Origin: Dasypus novemcinctus
Taxonomy: Eukaryota > Chordata > Mammalia > Cingulata > Dasypodidae
Assembly (NCBI RefSeq): GCF_030445035.2
Contig: NC_080675.1
Location: forward strand, 64,744,544 to 64,808,543
DNA: 64,000 bases
Direction of reading: 5' to 3'
Part shown: positions 33,967-47,089 of the stretch, one piece after another
How positions within the stretch are numbered: the stretch's first letter is position 1
Layout: each line of letters starts with the position of its first letter
Translations under genes and position numbers: made by a program
Notes under the pieces: generated by a model
Told to the model about the DNA's origin: nothing
The model's database searches: none
Seen by the model: the letters and a program-made list of their open reading frames with translations, nothing else

Positions 33967-36900
33967 ATAACTGCTCTTTGTTTCCAAATGGAGCAAGACA
34001 CAGCTATCTTACCCATAGTTTATCTCCATATTCTCTTATTTTATACCACTACCTAGCTAGATTTTATATGAAACATTGTAGAACTGTATTTCTTTTCCAC
34101 TGAATTTCTCAACATGAAGAAAAATTGATATTCCATTTGTGTGGATTTTTTAAAAATTTTAATTATCAAGGATTATGTTTTCCTTTTTCTAATAATATTA
34201 AATATATCAATATTCCCTTATTCTATTTCTATCATGTCCAGATATTAATAAATCTGTTATTAATATTAATTAATTAAGAATTATCCCTAAAGCAGTATAT
34301 CAGCTACCTTTAACTTGACAGTCTGCTATTTTTCAGGACACGTTGATTACTGTCCTTCAGTTTATTCTCAATCTTGCTGACAATCCTCATATCACAGTTA
34401 TTTTGAATTAATGTTTCAAGCAAGCTAATATAAAAAATAAATCAATTTTAAATGTCCTACCATGACTTATTTGCCTAAACAAAATTCCACCGTTTCTTAC
34501 AAAATTATTTATGAAATTATTTATCACTGATCTGAAATAGAATATAATTACAATTATTAATCTAATGCATTTTAGTATTTTCTGCTATAATTTATATATA
34601 AATATAGTTTGGGGTGTGATTGTAAATTGCATTAAGCATTTTAGACCATTTTATGCAAAAAATATGCTCTCATTCATTGCTATTCTGTTTTTTTAATGCA
34701 AACTTAATTCACTCTTTGAGCTTCAGTTATGAACTAGTCCCCACTATTTAACTATGATTATTCTGTTAATTGAGAATATTTACCAATTTGTTAATTGTGT
34801 ACAAAATTGTATAGCTCATTCCATAGAAAGTCTCACAAATATAATACCCTAAGCACAGGAATGATTACTCATCTAGTTTGGAAGAGAGTATGTATATAAT
34901 GATTAATGCATTGCTAGTTTCCTCTGGGAATTTCCTCTAGTCTTCAATCAATATTTCTTAAGTTTATCAGTCAAACAATTTTGTGTAATTTATACAAGTT
35001 TTCCTAGTCTGTCTCCTTGAATATAACTGCTTTGTTAATTCGAAAAATAGGTCTTCCATTTTTTATTTTACTGAAATATGATTTGTATGGATTTTTATTG
35101 ATTTGTTCCAGGTCATTGTTTCCACTTTAGGATATCAAAGCAGAGAAACACTGGTTATATTTGGGTTAACTTTATTTCAATGATAACAGGCATACAATCT
35201 TATGGTGATATTGGTTTACAATTATGAAAAAAACAATTTCCTGAAATCTAAATTAATGGCATTTGCCCAGATATTGTCAAATATTTTAAATTAATAGAAA
35301 TCGTTTTTCAAATGAAATCATGGGAAAACCTCAAGATATATAACCGATGAAAGCAGAACTTCTCTGGGTGAATTAGGAGCCTTGGCTCTTCCTACATCAG
35401 TTTCACCAGATATCCATGCTCTTCCATCTCACACACCCTAAGGCACCTCCAGGGAACTCAAATATGGTGAGAAAATCTGCTTTGTCCATTGGCGAAGTTG
35501 GCACAGAGATGCATAGATTAAGAGATTCATATTCAGAGGAAGATGAATACCCATGCTACGTGGTGGTAGGATAGTGGTTAAACACATGCACACACTTGCT
35601 CAGAGAATCTGCCACGTTCTAAGGAGATTATACTCTGTTAGCTGTGATGTGTGCCAAATGTATTTTTCTAATGGATTTGAAAAATCTTCCTTCATAAAGT
35701 CCATTTCTAATTCATTCCATATTATGGTTTACATATGGCACAAGAATCACTTTTGTGTCACATTTATTTTCTGATTGAATTTGGTGCACTTGAACATAAA
35801 AGAAGTTTATCTATCACTGGGAAAAACTGTTATTGAAAAAGATGCATTGTGAACAAAACATTTTCATCATTCTTTAAGTTGCTGTACTAGAAAATCTCAC
35901 ATACTTTAGCTACTCTGAGTAAATAAACAGGGTGCTCAAGTGAAGGACTTTTAAAGAGGATGTCTCCAGTACCTTATAAGACTAGAAATATAGAAAGGAA
36001 ATTCTTTATCAAAGTAAATTGAATCAGAAAATCTGTTTAGACAACAGGACTATAAAATTCTATCTTTTATAGAAGTTAATAAATGGTACATTCAATGCCT
36101 ATTTAGAAATATGCCATGTATCATTTAGTTTTGCAAACTTAGGTTTCTTAAAAAGTATATATCAACTTTTAACTTTTCATTGAAATTTAAATACAGCATA
36201 CTTGGCAAACTAAAAGTGCTATATTTCCAATTCATGTCATTGTATATATTTCTCTCCTGGATACTTGCTTATTATATTTGACAAAGCTTTGGAATTATGT
36301 GTATTGTCTATATAAATGCATGTGTTTAAACAATTTCAATGTATTCAGAATATAAAGTGAATGTGGTTTTGCATGATTATTTTCCTCCTAACTTGTGCTC
36401 CTAATTTGGAAGTAGAACAAATATAACCACTCAAATGAAGGCAACCCTGACAATATTTGTAAGTAAGGTTAGATTTTCAATTTTATAACAGTATGTGTCT
36501 CGCTTAGACCCTGAGAGAGGGGCGTCTGCTTGCCATATGCCCAGTTTTGTAAGCCCAGTTCTGCTTTTCCTTTGTCACAACTGTCCCTACAGTTTGAGGA
36601 GTCTTAGGAATCAAAAAGATGACACTGTCAAGGGAGGCCCTGCCGTCCCTCTTAGTTTAGTCTCTGGGAGTCCAGTGATCTGGAATTCCCTGTCCTAAAG
36701 CGCTGCTGCCAGGGCTTGTGAAGTCCAACTACTACAATGATTTTTATACCTCTAAACTTGAAGGTAGCTAGATGGCAGCTGTCAGTCTGGAAAAGTAAAG
36801 GAGCTGGGGATGGACAAGTGGTGGTGGGCCATGGGAAAATATATAAATGATTAGGGGCAGTTTCTCCTTTAACATCACATTTTGATATAGAACTCTGAGG

Positions 36901-38130
36901 AGACAGAGACCTATAAATTCAAATCTGAGCTTCCAGGTAATTGTGAAGACATTTACCAAGTTAAGAGGACAGAATATATTTTATATTGTAAATTGTCACT
37001 TGGTATGTAACATTTAAATATTTAGAAATATGGTATGTGAATCTCTATCTGTACTCTGACCAGGTGAACTACAATATCAGGAATGAACCTGATGATGACA
37101 GTCTTCACAGTATCAAGGGGATAAAAATGATGAGAAAAAGTCATCTTAACTGATAAACCAATTCAAATAATTTACTTTCCAAAGATTTGTTTTGTTTCAG
37201 CTGGTTTTGCCTCCATTGGGTTACTGAATTGGCAGTCATGTGGTCTAATAAATGGAAAGGTGGAAACACTGACTAATTGGCTAATCTCACTCTCATTCTA
37301 TTTGGAAAGTGAATTAGAATTAAATAAATAATATAAAAATTATTCCTTTTATTTTTACAATCATTTATCATACCAGATATATCATATGTAAGAATACATG
37401 TATGTCATAGAGTTAATATGTTTGGGACCCTGATATGCCTCAGAATGAATATTTCATAAATTCTGTAGCTTGAAAATTTTATAAAATTATATTGATTCAA
37501 ATACTAAATTATATGAAGAAAAACCACACTTTACATGAAATCTTGTATAAAGAAACAGAAGACCCATAAAAGCATACCTCAATTATATGTGTCCTAGCAG
37601 ATATTGCCATTTTTCAGAAAACAGAAATTTTGAAATGTGTTCTTAGGAATTATTCATGAGGCAAAAATATTCTATTAACATAAGCACTCCGAATGATGAT
37701 ATAAACACTTCTAATCTCAAACTGTATACAATAATAGGCTTTTGATGATCATGAATTATATATGGTTATGTTTTCATGGATATTGTCTGAGCACCAATTT
37801 CATGTATGATTGATTTTTAAAATGTGCTGAATGGAATACATTTTCAAGGCCCATTTATTCAAGATAAGGTTAAGTTACATAAAACATAAATATGTTTGAA
37901 TTATAAAGACAAATGGTATCCTAAAACACTGGAGTTCACATCAATTCTTATAACAGAGCTCTTCTATTAAATGATGAAGTATGCTTTATAATCAGTTCTT
38001 TCAATGTAGATTTAAATACATCTAAAAAACAATGTAGTCTATAATCTTATTATTTGATTTAATCTAGTCAAAAAGCATCCAAGGGAGGATATTTTCTTCT
38101 GAACTTCTCTCCACTGAATGGGTATATCAA
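33967..38130. other. AT-rich unique DNA, no gene recognised
   Basis: No named repeat or gene is supported, although 35,555-35,700 may contain a faint MIR-like head (gtaggatagtggttaa). 36,490-36,710 is locally GC-richer and holds a 67-codon frame with no recognisable family. Confidence 0.35.
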
Positions 38131-38134
38131 ACCT

Positions 38135-38350
38135 TTGCCAACTAATCATTCATTCTTTCATGTATCATTCATTTATTAACACATTTTAATTGATGACTTA
38201 TTAAATGCTAGACTCTATGCCAGGTGCTGGGATATAAATATGCATGTACACACATCTGCACACACAGATCACTGTATAGGAAGTTAAGAATATAGAGAGG
38301 GAGGAAGATTGCATATAAATGGATTTAATATAGATTGCTAAGTATTGTGA
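38135..38350 (-). repeat. L2-like fragment
   Basis: The plus strand reads 'ttcatttattaacacatttt ... gacttattaaatgctagactctatgccaggtgctgggatataaat', the reverse complement of an L2-type 3' end. Confidence 0.6.
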
Positions 38351-38479
38351 TAAAAGAAATCCCCTCCCTGACTGTCTATCTGCTGAAATTAACCAAGGTC
38401 ACTCTGGTTTCTCTTCAACCTGTGATGATATGACAAGTCTTTTTGTATATTAAAGTTATTTCATCGTTGTATATGTTCT

Positions 38480-39990
38480 ATACTTAAATTCAGACATCAC
38501 TACACCATTGAAAAATCAATTTATTGAAACTCACCCAGACTTGATAGAGATGTTAAAATTAGCAGAAAAGGATACTAAAATAGGTATAAAAACTGTATTC
38601 CATGTGTTCAGAAGTTTAGTGAAAACATGAAAGATATTTTAAAAAGAAGCCCACAAAGATGATAATTACAATGTCTGGTATCAAAAAATTCTGGATGGGA
38701 TTAACAGTAGATTAGATATTGCAGAAGAAAAAAAACTAGTTAACTCTTTTGGTAATAGAAATTATACAAATCTGAGTTAGACACAGAGAAAAAAGACTGG
38801 AAGAAAATGAACATCAGTGGACTGTGGGACAAATTTAAGTGGCCTAACATTTGTATAATTGGAGTCCATAAAAGAGAAGTTATAGAGGGAGCAGAAAATA
38901 AGTAAAATTTTCCTATTTTGATGAAAATTGTAAATCCAGAAATCAAAACCACCAACAAATCCCAGGCACAAGCAATTTAAAAGAAACCATACCAAGTCAC
39001 ATAATATCAAAACTAATAACTTTGTGAAAATCTTATTTTAGCAGCAAGAGAAAAAAAGATATGTTTTTTATAGAAAAACAAAAATAAATTGACAACAGAT
39101 TTCCTTGTTGGAAGCAATGTAAGTGAGATGACAGTAAAGCAGCATTTTTAAAGTACTGAAACAAACAAACAAACAAAAATCCCTATAAACTTGGAATTCT
39201 AAATATGGAGAAAATATTTTTTGAAATCCAAGGTAAAATAAAGGCTTCTTCTGGCATGTACATGCTGAAAGAAGTTAATCACTAGCAGGCTAGCACTACA
39301 AGACGTATTAAATAAAGTACTTAAAAAGAAACATTACACAAGGGAGCATTCAAAATGTAACTATATTGATAATTATATAAGTTTTTCTTATTATTTAAAA
39401 AGTTTTAAAAGATTTTTTGAAAGTACTAAATTTACTTAGCAAAATAATGCTAACGTATTGTGGGATTTAAGCATATATGGAATTAAAAATGTATGACAAG
39501 AGGAAAATAAGCTAGAAGAGAAGAAAAAGAATTATATTGTCATGTGGTTTTATACTACGTATGAAAATGTATAATATAACTTGGAGGTATATTGCACTAA
39601 AAGAAAAAAGGATAAACCTTAAAGTAATCATCAAAATAACAACGTTTTTGTAACCAATAAGCCATAAGTGGAGGTGGATAGAATTAATAACTATTCAAGA
39701 GGTTTTAAAAATAGGGTGGCAGAAAAAGCTAGAAATAAAACAAAGAACACCTGGAACAATAGAAAATAAGCAGCAAGTAGATTTAAATCTAACCATTTTA
39801 TAGTCATATTATGTGTAAAAATGATCTAAATACCACATTTAAAAGTCAGAGTGTCAGATTGGATAGAAAAATTAGGCCCAACTATATGTTGCCTAGGGAA
39901 AAATGTTTGAAATATAAAGACATAATTAGATAAAGAGTAAAAGCATAGATAAAGTCTATGCTGACACTAGTCAGAACTAAGGCTCATGGC
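38480..39990 (+). mobile_element. ancient L1M/HAL1-type fragment: ORF1, inter-ORF and endonuclease region
   Basis: ORF1 coiled coil and RRM phrases run from about 38,500 to 39,340, followed by an inter-ORF stretch ('gtataatataacttggaggtatattg' at 39,570). From about 39,830, ORF2 endonuclease text follows ('gtcagattggatagaaaaattaggcccaactatatgttgcc'). Frames are multiply broken. It ends near 39,990, where unrelated text with coding-like frames begins. Confidence 0.68.
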
Positions 39991-39999
39991 TCAGAATCA

Positions 40000-40617
40000 A
40001 AAGTGGCTGCCTTGTGTCCAGCAGATGGTAAAATCCTCATGGAAAATGATAAGAAGTAGGCCCAATAGGCTGAAATACCAGCTGTAGTCCTGGCTGTGAA
40101 AGGAGAGCTGGATACAAATAAAAGCACAATTAATTTGGGCTTACAATTTGGTCTGGCAAGTGGGCCATAAATAACCGGATAATAAAAGGGACCCTGTTAT
40201 GGATTATTGTCCTTTGGAAATCTCTGTGGGGATTCTGAGGGCAAATCAAAGTAGATCATGCTGATGATCACCACAGAAACCCTGTGCAGGTCTAAGAGTT
40301 TTTGGGAACATGTTCTACTTCAATTTCTTGATATGACAACCAGGATCTGTGAAATTGTGGACATGGGAGATCTCAATACATACAGCAGTGTGCCAAATAA
40401 TGACATGTATCACTGGTTCCTGCTGATGCTCAAATGTTCAATAAAATGTGCCCTGTTTTCCAACAGGAAAGACAGAATCAATCTTCAGTTCACCCTGGAA
40501 CACACTTCCAGTGGGGAATATCAAGCATACAGCTGGCAAGTAGATCACAATGACCCTTTACAATATTCCAGGGGTGGATTTTTACTTATTCTGAGTTTGG
40601 ATTCCCATACCTAGGGA
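40000..40617 (+). pseudogene. unidentified coding-like stretch with a 118-codon ORF
   Basis: An ATG at 40,258 opens 118 codons to a TAG at 40,612-40,614. The product would be soluble, without signal peptide or membrane segment, and contains CEIVDMGDLNTYSSVPNND and TSSGEYQAYSWQVDHND. Upstream from about 40,000 there is further coding-like text (AALCPADGKILMENDKK, then VLAVKGELDTNKSTINLGLQF) with several stops and shifts, and GC content is above its surroundings. That looks like a decayed retrocopy or other insertion of a real coding sequence, entering right after the L1 fragment. I do not recognise the family and give no function. A chance ORF remains possible. Confidence 0.35.
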
Positions 40618-40659
40618 CTTAAACCTCACTATAAAAACTGCAACCAAAAATAATGTACC

Positions 40660-42185
40660 AGTTTAACCTTCCCAGTTATATATATATTTTTCAAATCAAG
40701 GCACTCACCTCACTGCTTATTCAGTGCAAAATTAGGAAAACTATCACATTCAAAGTACTTACCATATTCTTTATCACCCTCAAAGCAATAGGTTTATAGA
40801 GAATTGGAATAGACAAGTGAAAATCTGTTTTAAAAGATGGAATGGGGTAACAAAGAATTAAAGGACTCATCTACAAATTTTCAGCATTGCATTTTACAAT
40901 TTAACGTGAGGGAGACTAAAGATAGAACTCCAGCCTTTCAAAGCATCCCTACTATTTTTCAAGTCTTCCGACCCAGGACTCAGACATCATGGATCAGGGG
41001 AAAGCCCCAGGCTGTGCCCTATCTGAATTCTTGATCAGAGAATTTCTGAGCATAATGTAATGTGTCTTCTTTGACATCACTGAGAATTAAAGATTAAAGA
41101 AGATAAGGTATGGGAAGATACCTAATTTGTTAAACAGCCCCTTATCAGCCCTCACTAAGGGTTAATATCCATCTTTTATTTCCCTTTAGAGCACCAGCTC
41201 AGACAGCCAAGCACTAGGAATAATAGAGTTAGTAATATACCAAAACTGTGCAAAGCCCTATATAAAAATGATAGCAGTGACATGACAGAATGCACCCCTT
41301 TGGATGAGGCACTACAGAGTTGGAAAAAAATCCCAATTTAATAGCTAATAGACTTGTTATTTAAAGTTTTATAGAGTGAATGAACTAAAAATTCAATTTC
41401 ATATTATAACAAATTTTGATATGTAATTTCATTCTCTCTCTTTTTAAGGGAAGCCTTTGCATTCTTTTGAATGTTTACACCCAGAAATACTGAAGACTTT
41501 AGTTACATGGTTAGAAGAATAAGCCTTGATTCATATAAATAGTCACAAGCTACGATGGGAGCCTGCAGTTTTCTCAGCATGATCCTTGTATAGTGAACTC
41601 TTTGGGAAAACATTCTATTTCATTAAATCATTTCTCTTCTAACCAGTTTAACTACTACTTCCTCACAGAGCTTTCCATAAAAATGTAATCATTCTGTTAC
41701 TTGCTATTGTAATAAGTTTCTAAAAATACGATGTTTTGAGTTTGCGAATTAGGTGGCATGGATATTGCTCTGGATGGAGCACTAGTTTTAAAACAAACAT
41801 GGACTATCCTTGCTGTAAAGCAAGATATGATAGCCTGCAACTTTATTTCTTATATCCTAGAATATTATTAAGTTTACTCTCCCTGGAAAAATGTTACAAA
41901 ATCTGAAATTTATTACAATTATTAAATATAAGTATACTAGCAGTGCATGTAGGAAACAGTTTTAAATCCCAAAATATAGAGAAAAAGAAATAGTAAAGTG
42001 CTTAAAATTTACTTAGAAATGTAATGTATAATGAGAATTAATGAACATTCCCCTTGGTTTCCCTGACCTACATCATTCTACTGATAAAAACTAAAGCTAC
42101 AATTTTAATAACAAAATAGTGTATTTCAAACAATTGTAGGAACTCTAGTCATCATAAACTCCCAAATGACTTAGAAAGGTACCAC
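40660..42185. other. AT-rich DNA, nothing recognised
   Basis: No named feature. A 65-codon frame at 40,837-41,034 has no recognisable family. Confidence 0.4.
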
Positions 42186-42189
42186 AGAC

Positions 42190-42622
42190 TTCCTGGCTAC
42201 GATGTGATTTCAAAACTTACAGAAACAATATTCAATACAGTGTGACATTGGCATATGATAGATAAATAGACCAAAGGGACAGGGCACAAAGTTCCTAAAT
42301 GGATCTACACATATAAAGTAAATAGATTTTTGGCAAAGACTCCAAAGCAAATAAGTAGAGAAAGAAATTCTTTTCAACAAATATAAATGCAGAAAAAATG
42401 AAACTTGACCCTGACCTCACCCAATAAACAAAAAAAACTTTTTTTGAATTTGATCTTTAACCAAAATATAAAAGCTAAAACTACAAAGCTTTAAAAAAAC
42501 CACACTAGAATATCTTTGTATCTGTAGCAGAGAAAAGTTTTCTTAGCAAGGACTGAAAACACTAACCATAAAAAATGACAAACTGGATTTCAACAAAATA
42601 CGAAACTTCAAAAGTCACCATT
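42190..42622 (+). mobile_element. old L1 ORF2 late region, left of the PKM insertion
   Basis: Text such as 'tgacattggcatatgatagataaatagaccaaagggacag' and 'aaacttgaccctgacctcac' is L1M ORF2 downstream of RT. It stops at 42,622 and continues collinearly at 44,733. Confidence 0.75.
42610..42622 (+). repeat. target site duplication of the PKM retrocopy, left copy
   Basis: aaaagtcaccatt here is repeated exactly at 44,733-44,745. Confidence 0.92.
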
Positions 42623-44732
42623 CAAAATGAATGACAGGTCCAGAGCCTCCACCCACATTTACTCTGCATTAGGCACAGCCCCAGCTGGACCTCAGAAACC
42701 ATGTCGAAGCCCCACAGCGAAGCCAGGACTGCCTTCATTCAGACCCAACAGCTGCATGCAGCCACAGCAGTCACATCCTGGAGCACATGGACTTCCTGTC
42801 CTCCGGATGACTGACTCACCACCCATCACAGCCCAGAACACTGGCATCACCTGTACCCTTGGAGCACCTTCCCGATTGGTGGAGATATTGAAGGAGATGA
42901 TTAAATCTTGAATGAATGTGGCTCCTCTGAACTTCTCTCACCAAACTCATCAATACCATGCAGGGACCATCAAGAACATGCGTGCAGCCACAGAAAGATT
43001 TGCTTCTGACCCCATTCTCTACCGGCCATTTACTCTGCTGCTGGACACTAAAGGACCTGAGATCCGAACTGGGCTCATCAAGAGCAGAGGCACCACTGAG
43101 GTAGAGCTGAAGAAGAGCCACTTTGAAGATGAATCTGGGAAATGCGTACATGGAGAAGTGTGATGAGAATATCTGTGGCTGGACTACAAGAACATTTGCA
43201 AAGTCATAGAAGTGGGCAGCAAGCTTTACATGCATGATGGACTTATTTCTCTTCAGGGGAAGGAGAAAGGTGCTGATTTCCTGGTGATGGTGGTGGAAAA
43301 TGGTGGCTCCTTGGACAGCAAGAAGGGTGTGAACCTTTCAGGGACTGCTGTGGATCTGCCTGCTGTGTCAGTAAAGGACATTCAGGGTCTGACGTTTGGG
43401 GTGCAGCAGGATGTGGACGTGGTATTTGCCTCTTTCATTCACAAGGTATCTGACATCTATGAAGTCAGGAATGCCTTGGGAGAGAAAGGAAAGAACATCA
43501 AGATAATCAGCAAAATCGAGAATTTTGGGAATAGGAGGGAGTTCAAAGTTTTGACGAGATCCTGGAGGCCAGTGATGGGATTATGGTGGCTCATGGTGAT
43601 CTGGGCATTAAGATTCCTGAAGAGGTCTTCTTAGCTCAGAAGACTGGGCAGTGCAACTGAGCTGGGAAGCCTGTCATCTGTGCCACCCAGATGCCAGAAA
43701 GCATGATCAAAAAACCTGGCCCGACCAGAGCTGAGGGCAGTGACGTGGTCAATGCTGCCCTGGATGGAGCGGACTGCATGATGCTGTCTGGAGAAATGGC
43801 CAAAGGGGGCTACCCTCTGGAGGCTGTCCACATGCAGCACCTGATTGCCCATGAGGCAGAGGCCGCCATCTACCACTTGCAATTGTTTGAGGAGCTCACC
43901 GCCTGGTGCCCATTACCAGCGACCCCACTGAAGCTGCTGCTGTGGTGCTATGGAGACCTCCTTCAAGTGCTTCAGTGGGGCCATAATCGTTCTTACCACA
44001 TCTGGCAGGTCTGCTCACCAGGTGGCCAGATACCGCCCGCATGCTCCCATTATTGCTGGTGCCCTGGCTTCACCAACACCAGCATGTAGTTCCTGTGCCA
44101 TGAGCAGCCTCAGAGCTCCTCCTCTAGCCCCTGTCCCATCCTTTCCCCTAACCCACCCATTAGGTCAGTAATGCTTGGGGCTGTAGGGTGGCTGGGACAC
44201 AAGATAAGATATAAGTCTCTGTGATGCCTGGACCTGATTTTTAGACCCTGTTCAGGTAGGGGTAGCCCAGCACCTGGCTGCCCATCCTATGCTCTATATC
44301 TCTACCCTCAAGAAAGGGAAGACTGAGGGGTCAGGATGAGAGGCTCCAGAGATTATTGTAAGAGGGCAACAGCTTCTCTCCTTTGTGCACTTCATGCAGT
44401 GTCTGTAGAAAATGAATGCCCAGAGGACTCCCAAACCTGGTGGGGGTGGGGGTGCAGAGGGGCGGGCATAGGAGAGGAAGAGATTGCCAACAAGAATTAG
44501 GGGCCATAGGGTACAGGCTCTGGTCCTAGCCCCTACTTGCTTTCCCAGCTCCCTCAGCCTGCCCTCTCCCACCTTGTCTGTGCATTGTGCACTTGTTTTC
44601 GTGCATTCCACTCCACTGTCACTACAGAAAATCACTCCCCCCTCCACTTTCCATTTTCTTCACTACTGCAGCCACTTCCAGGACTGTTGCTATAGAGCCT
44701 ACTTGGATGTCGATAAATAACAGGTGAGAAAA
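42623..44732 (+). pseudogene. PKM: processed pseudogene of PKM (pyruvate kinase M, M2-type transcript)
   Basis: The 5'UTR runs from 42,623; the ATG is at 42,701 (atgtcgaagccccacagcgaagcc). Recognisable segments in order include LDTKGPEIRTGLIKS, ISKIEN, and [22 protein letters not shown] (active-site and ADP-binding regions), ending in a TGA at 44,101-44,103 and a long 3'UTR to about 44,730. Pyruvate kinase makes ATP and pyruvate from phosphoenolpyruvate in glycolysis. Damage includes a Gly-to-TGA stop at 42,909-42,911, frameshifts near 43,140 and 43,530, and a deletion of roughly 70 codons just before the C-terminus. Exon junctions are fused, and the segment LQLFEEL followed by [13 protein letters not shown] indicates the M2 alternative exon. 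A short A tail and exact 13-bp target duplications mark L1-mediated insertion. Confidence 0.96.
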
Positions 44733-44745
44733 AAAAGTCACCATT
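44733..44745 (+). repeat. target site duplication of the PKM retrocopy, right copy
   Basis: Exact repeat of 42,610-42,622; the retrocopy's A-rich tail precedes it. Confidence 0.92.
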
Positions 44746-45640
44746 AAGAAAATGAAAAAGAAATAAGCTATAGACTAAGAGAAAATATTTGCAATACACA
44801 TATTTGACAAAAGAATTTTATCTAACATAAAAGACATCTAATAAATCACTGAAAAAGAAAGTCAAGCAAATCTTGGCAAAAACGAATTTAAAAGATACCT
44901 TAAAAATGAAAATATTAAAATGGAAAATAAGTGTATGAATATACACTCTGCAACTTTAGTCATCAGTGAAATGAAATTAAAAACACAATGAGATAAAGCT
45001 TCATACCTACTGGAATAGTTAAAATTAAATGTCAGCTCCTTCTGGCAAGGAGGTGGAACAACTTATACATTCATACATTGCTGGAGTGGAATGCATAATT
45101 GCACATTCATTTTTGGAAAACTGGTTCTTTCTTATCATGCTAAACATGCATCTACTCCATGCCCACAATTTCCACACAATGGTGTTTATCCCCCAAAATA
45201 AAAACATATATAAACTAAAATAATTACATTAAATATTCTAGCAGCTACAGTTGTAATTGCTAAATGCCAATTAACAGGAGAATGAACAAATTCTGGGATA
45301 TTCAGAGAATAGATTACTTAGAAAAAAAGTCATCTACTGATTCTTGCAACCACAGAAATGACTCTCAAATCACATTATGTTAAGCAAGAGTAACCAGACA
45401 CAAAAATCTCATGCTAAATGATCACATTTATATGAATTTTGAGAATTGGCAAAACTGATATATGTTAATAGAATCAGAACAGTGGTTGTTTATCAAGGTT
45501 GAGATTGATTTGGAGAGACAAAAGGGAAGTTTCAGGGAAATAGAAATATTCTATATTGTAATATTTGTCAAATCACATTGAATTTTATACTTAAGAGCTG
45601 AAATTGTATCACTTCACAGATATTTTACCTACATTTTTTT
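44733..45640 (+). mobile_element. old L1 ORF2 C-terminal region and 3' end, right of the PKM insertion
   Basis: Collinear with 42,190-42,622: 'gagaaaatatttgcaatacacatatttga', 'catacattgctggagtggaatg' and 'gaatgaacaaattctgggatattcag' follow the ORF2 C-terminal order. It then reaches an L1M-type 3'UTR ending near 45,640. Confidence 0.78.
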
Positions 45641-45644
45641 AAAA

Positions 45645-46230
45645 ACCCCAAATTCCAAATGTTGGAGAAAATGCAAAGTAGCCGTACTTCTTATACATTG
45701 CTGATGGAATTGTAAAATGGTACAACTACTTTGACAACTCTTGGTCAGTATTACCTGAAACTGAGCAGACACATAACTCTATGACACAGCATTTCCATTC
45801 CTAGTTAATTTATCCAAGAAATAGTAATGGACATATCCCCAAAATAAATATGCAAAATGCTCAAACCTCTTTATTCATAAGAGTCAAAAATACAAAACAA
45901 CACAAATGTCCACCAACAGATGAATAGATCGATGTTTTTTAAGAGTGGTAATATTGAAATTTTGATCCAAATAATTACTTGCTATGGGAATTGTTCTGTG
46001 CGATGTAGGACGTTTAGCAACATCCCTAGCTTCTACCCACTAGATGTCGATAGCAGCCCTAGAGTCATAAGAATAAAAAAGTATCTCCAAACATTACAAA
46101 GGTACCCTGAGGGGGAAAAATCATCCCCAGATGAGAAATCCTGAAAAAGATAAATAAGTATTCTTATTCTGGAAAACTACTCAGGAATAACATGTATGAG
46201 CCTAAAACAAAGTAGAATGTTGGTAAATGT
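45645..46230 (+). mobile_element. second old L1 ORF2 fragment, split by MER5A
   Basis: It restarts at an earlier ORF2 position than where the previous fragment ended ('gttggagaaaatgcaaagtag', 'catatccccaaaataaatatgc'), so it is a separate copy. It is interrupted at about 45,940 and continues at about 46,145 ('ggaaaactactcaggaataacatg'). Confidence 0.65.
45940..46143 (-). mobile_element. MER5A-like nonautonomous hAT transposon
   Basis: The plus strand runs 'gatccaaataattacttgctatgg ... ctacccactagatgtcgatagcagcc ... ccctgagggggaaaaatcatccccagatgagaaatcctg', the reverse complement of the well-known MER5A body. These are cut-and-paste DNA transposon remnants, immobile in modern mammals. Confidence 0.75.
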
Positions 46231-47040
46231 TTAACAAAACCAGTCTCTGAGGGGATAGGGGGCCCTGGTACGTAGGGTTTACTTTCTTCCATAGTGTAAT
46301 TACTCATAAGATCACCAATTTCAAGCCACCCACATGATGTTAATGAATGAAGTGTCAATAAGAGATGTGCACAAGTGGCTCTCACATAACCCCTATTCTC
46401 AATCAACACCCCATACTCAGCCATGGGATAGAGAGAGAGAGATTATTCACAAAGAAAACTTCTGGAGTGCTGGACATTTTATATACCTTTATAGGGGTGA
46501 GGGACCACATGAATATATACATATGTAACAAATCATTAAGCTACTCATTTAAAATTTTAATGCTATGACCAAATAACATGTTGGTCAACATGAAAATGAA
46601 ACAGATTTATATGAACTGATGGGGAAATGTAGCCACAATATATTGCCTGTTGAGTAAAATAGTAAGTTTTTTATGGTATATATTGTAGGAATTCTTTTTT
46701 TAAAAAATTAAATCATTAATCATTGGGGGAAAATATCTGGAAAAAGTATACACTGAATTATTATTTGTGATTAGTTCTACAAGAGTCTTAACCAAAGGGA
46801 AACTTTCACTTTTTACTCTTCATACTTCCATAATACTTCAATTTTTCTAACAAATGTTTGTTTTATTTTAGAAATAAAATTTTAGCCAGAGATAATATAA
46901 GGAGAACAAAATGGAATTATGTGTTTGGATTTAACTGAACTCTCTCTAGAGAGTATCTCACAATGAAATATTTAAGGTTTGGAAAAAAGAGAGGAATCAT
47001 CTAAGCATCCTTTTGAAGGCAGTATCTTAAAACCAAAATT
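46231..47040. other. no recognisable feature
   Basis: AT-rich. The 86-codon minus frame at 46,164-46,424 and overlapping plus frames are incidental. Confidence 0.4.
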
Positions 47041-47089
47041 AGCCACTGATACACCCATTTGTGACAGCCTTTGAAACAGGTTCATTCAA

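Noticed and set aside
42701..44103. Functional PKM gene
   Set aside because: In-frame TGA, frameshifts, a deletion, no introns and target duplications.
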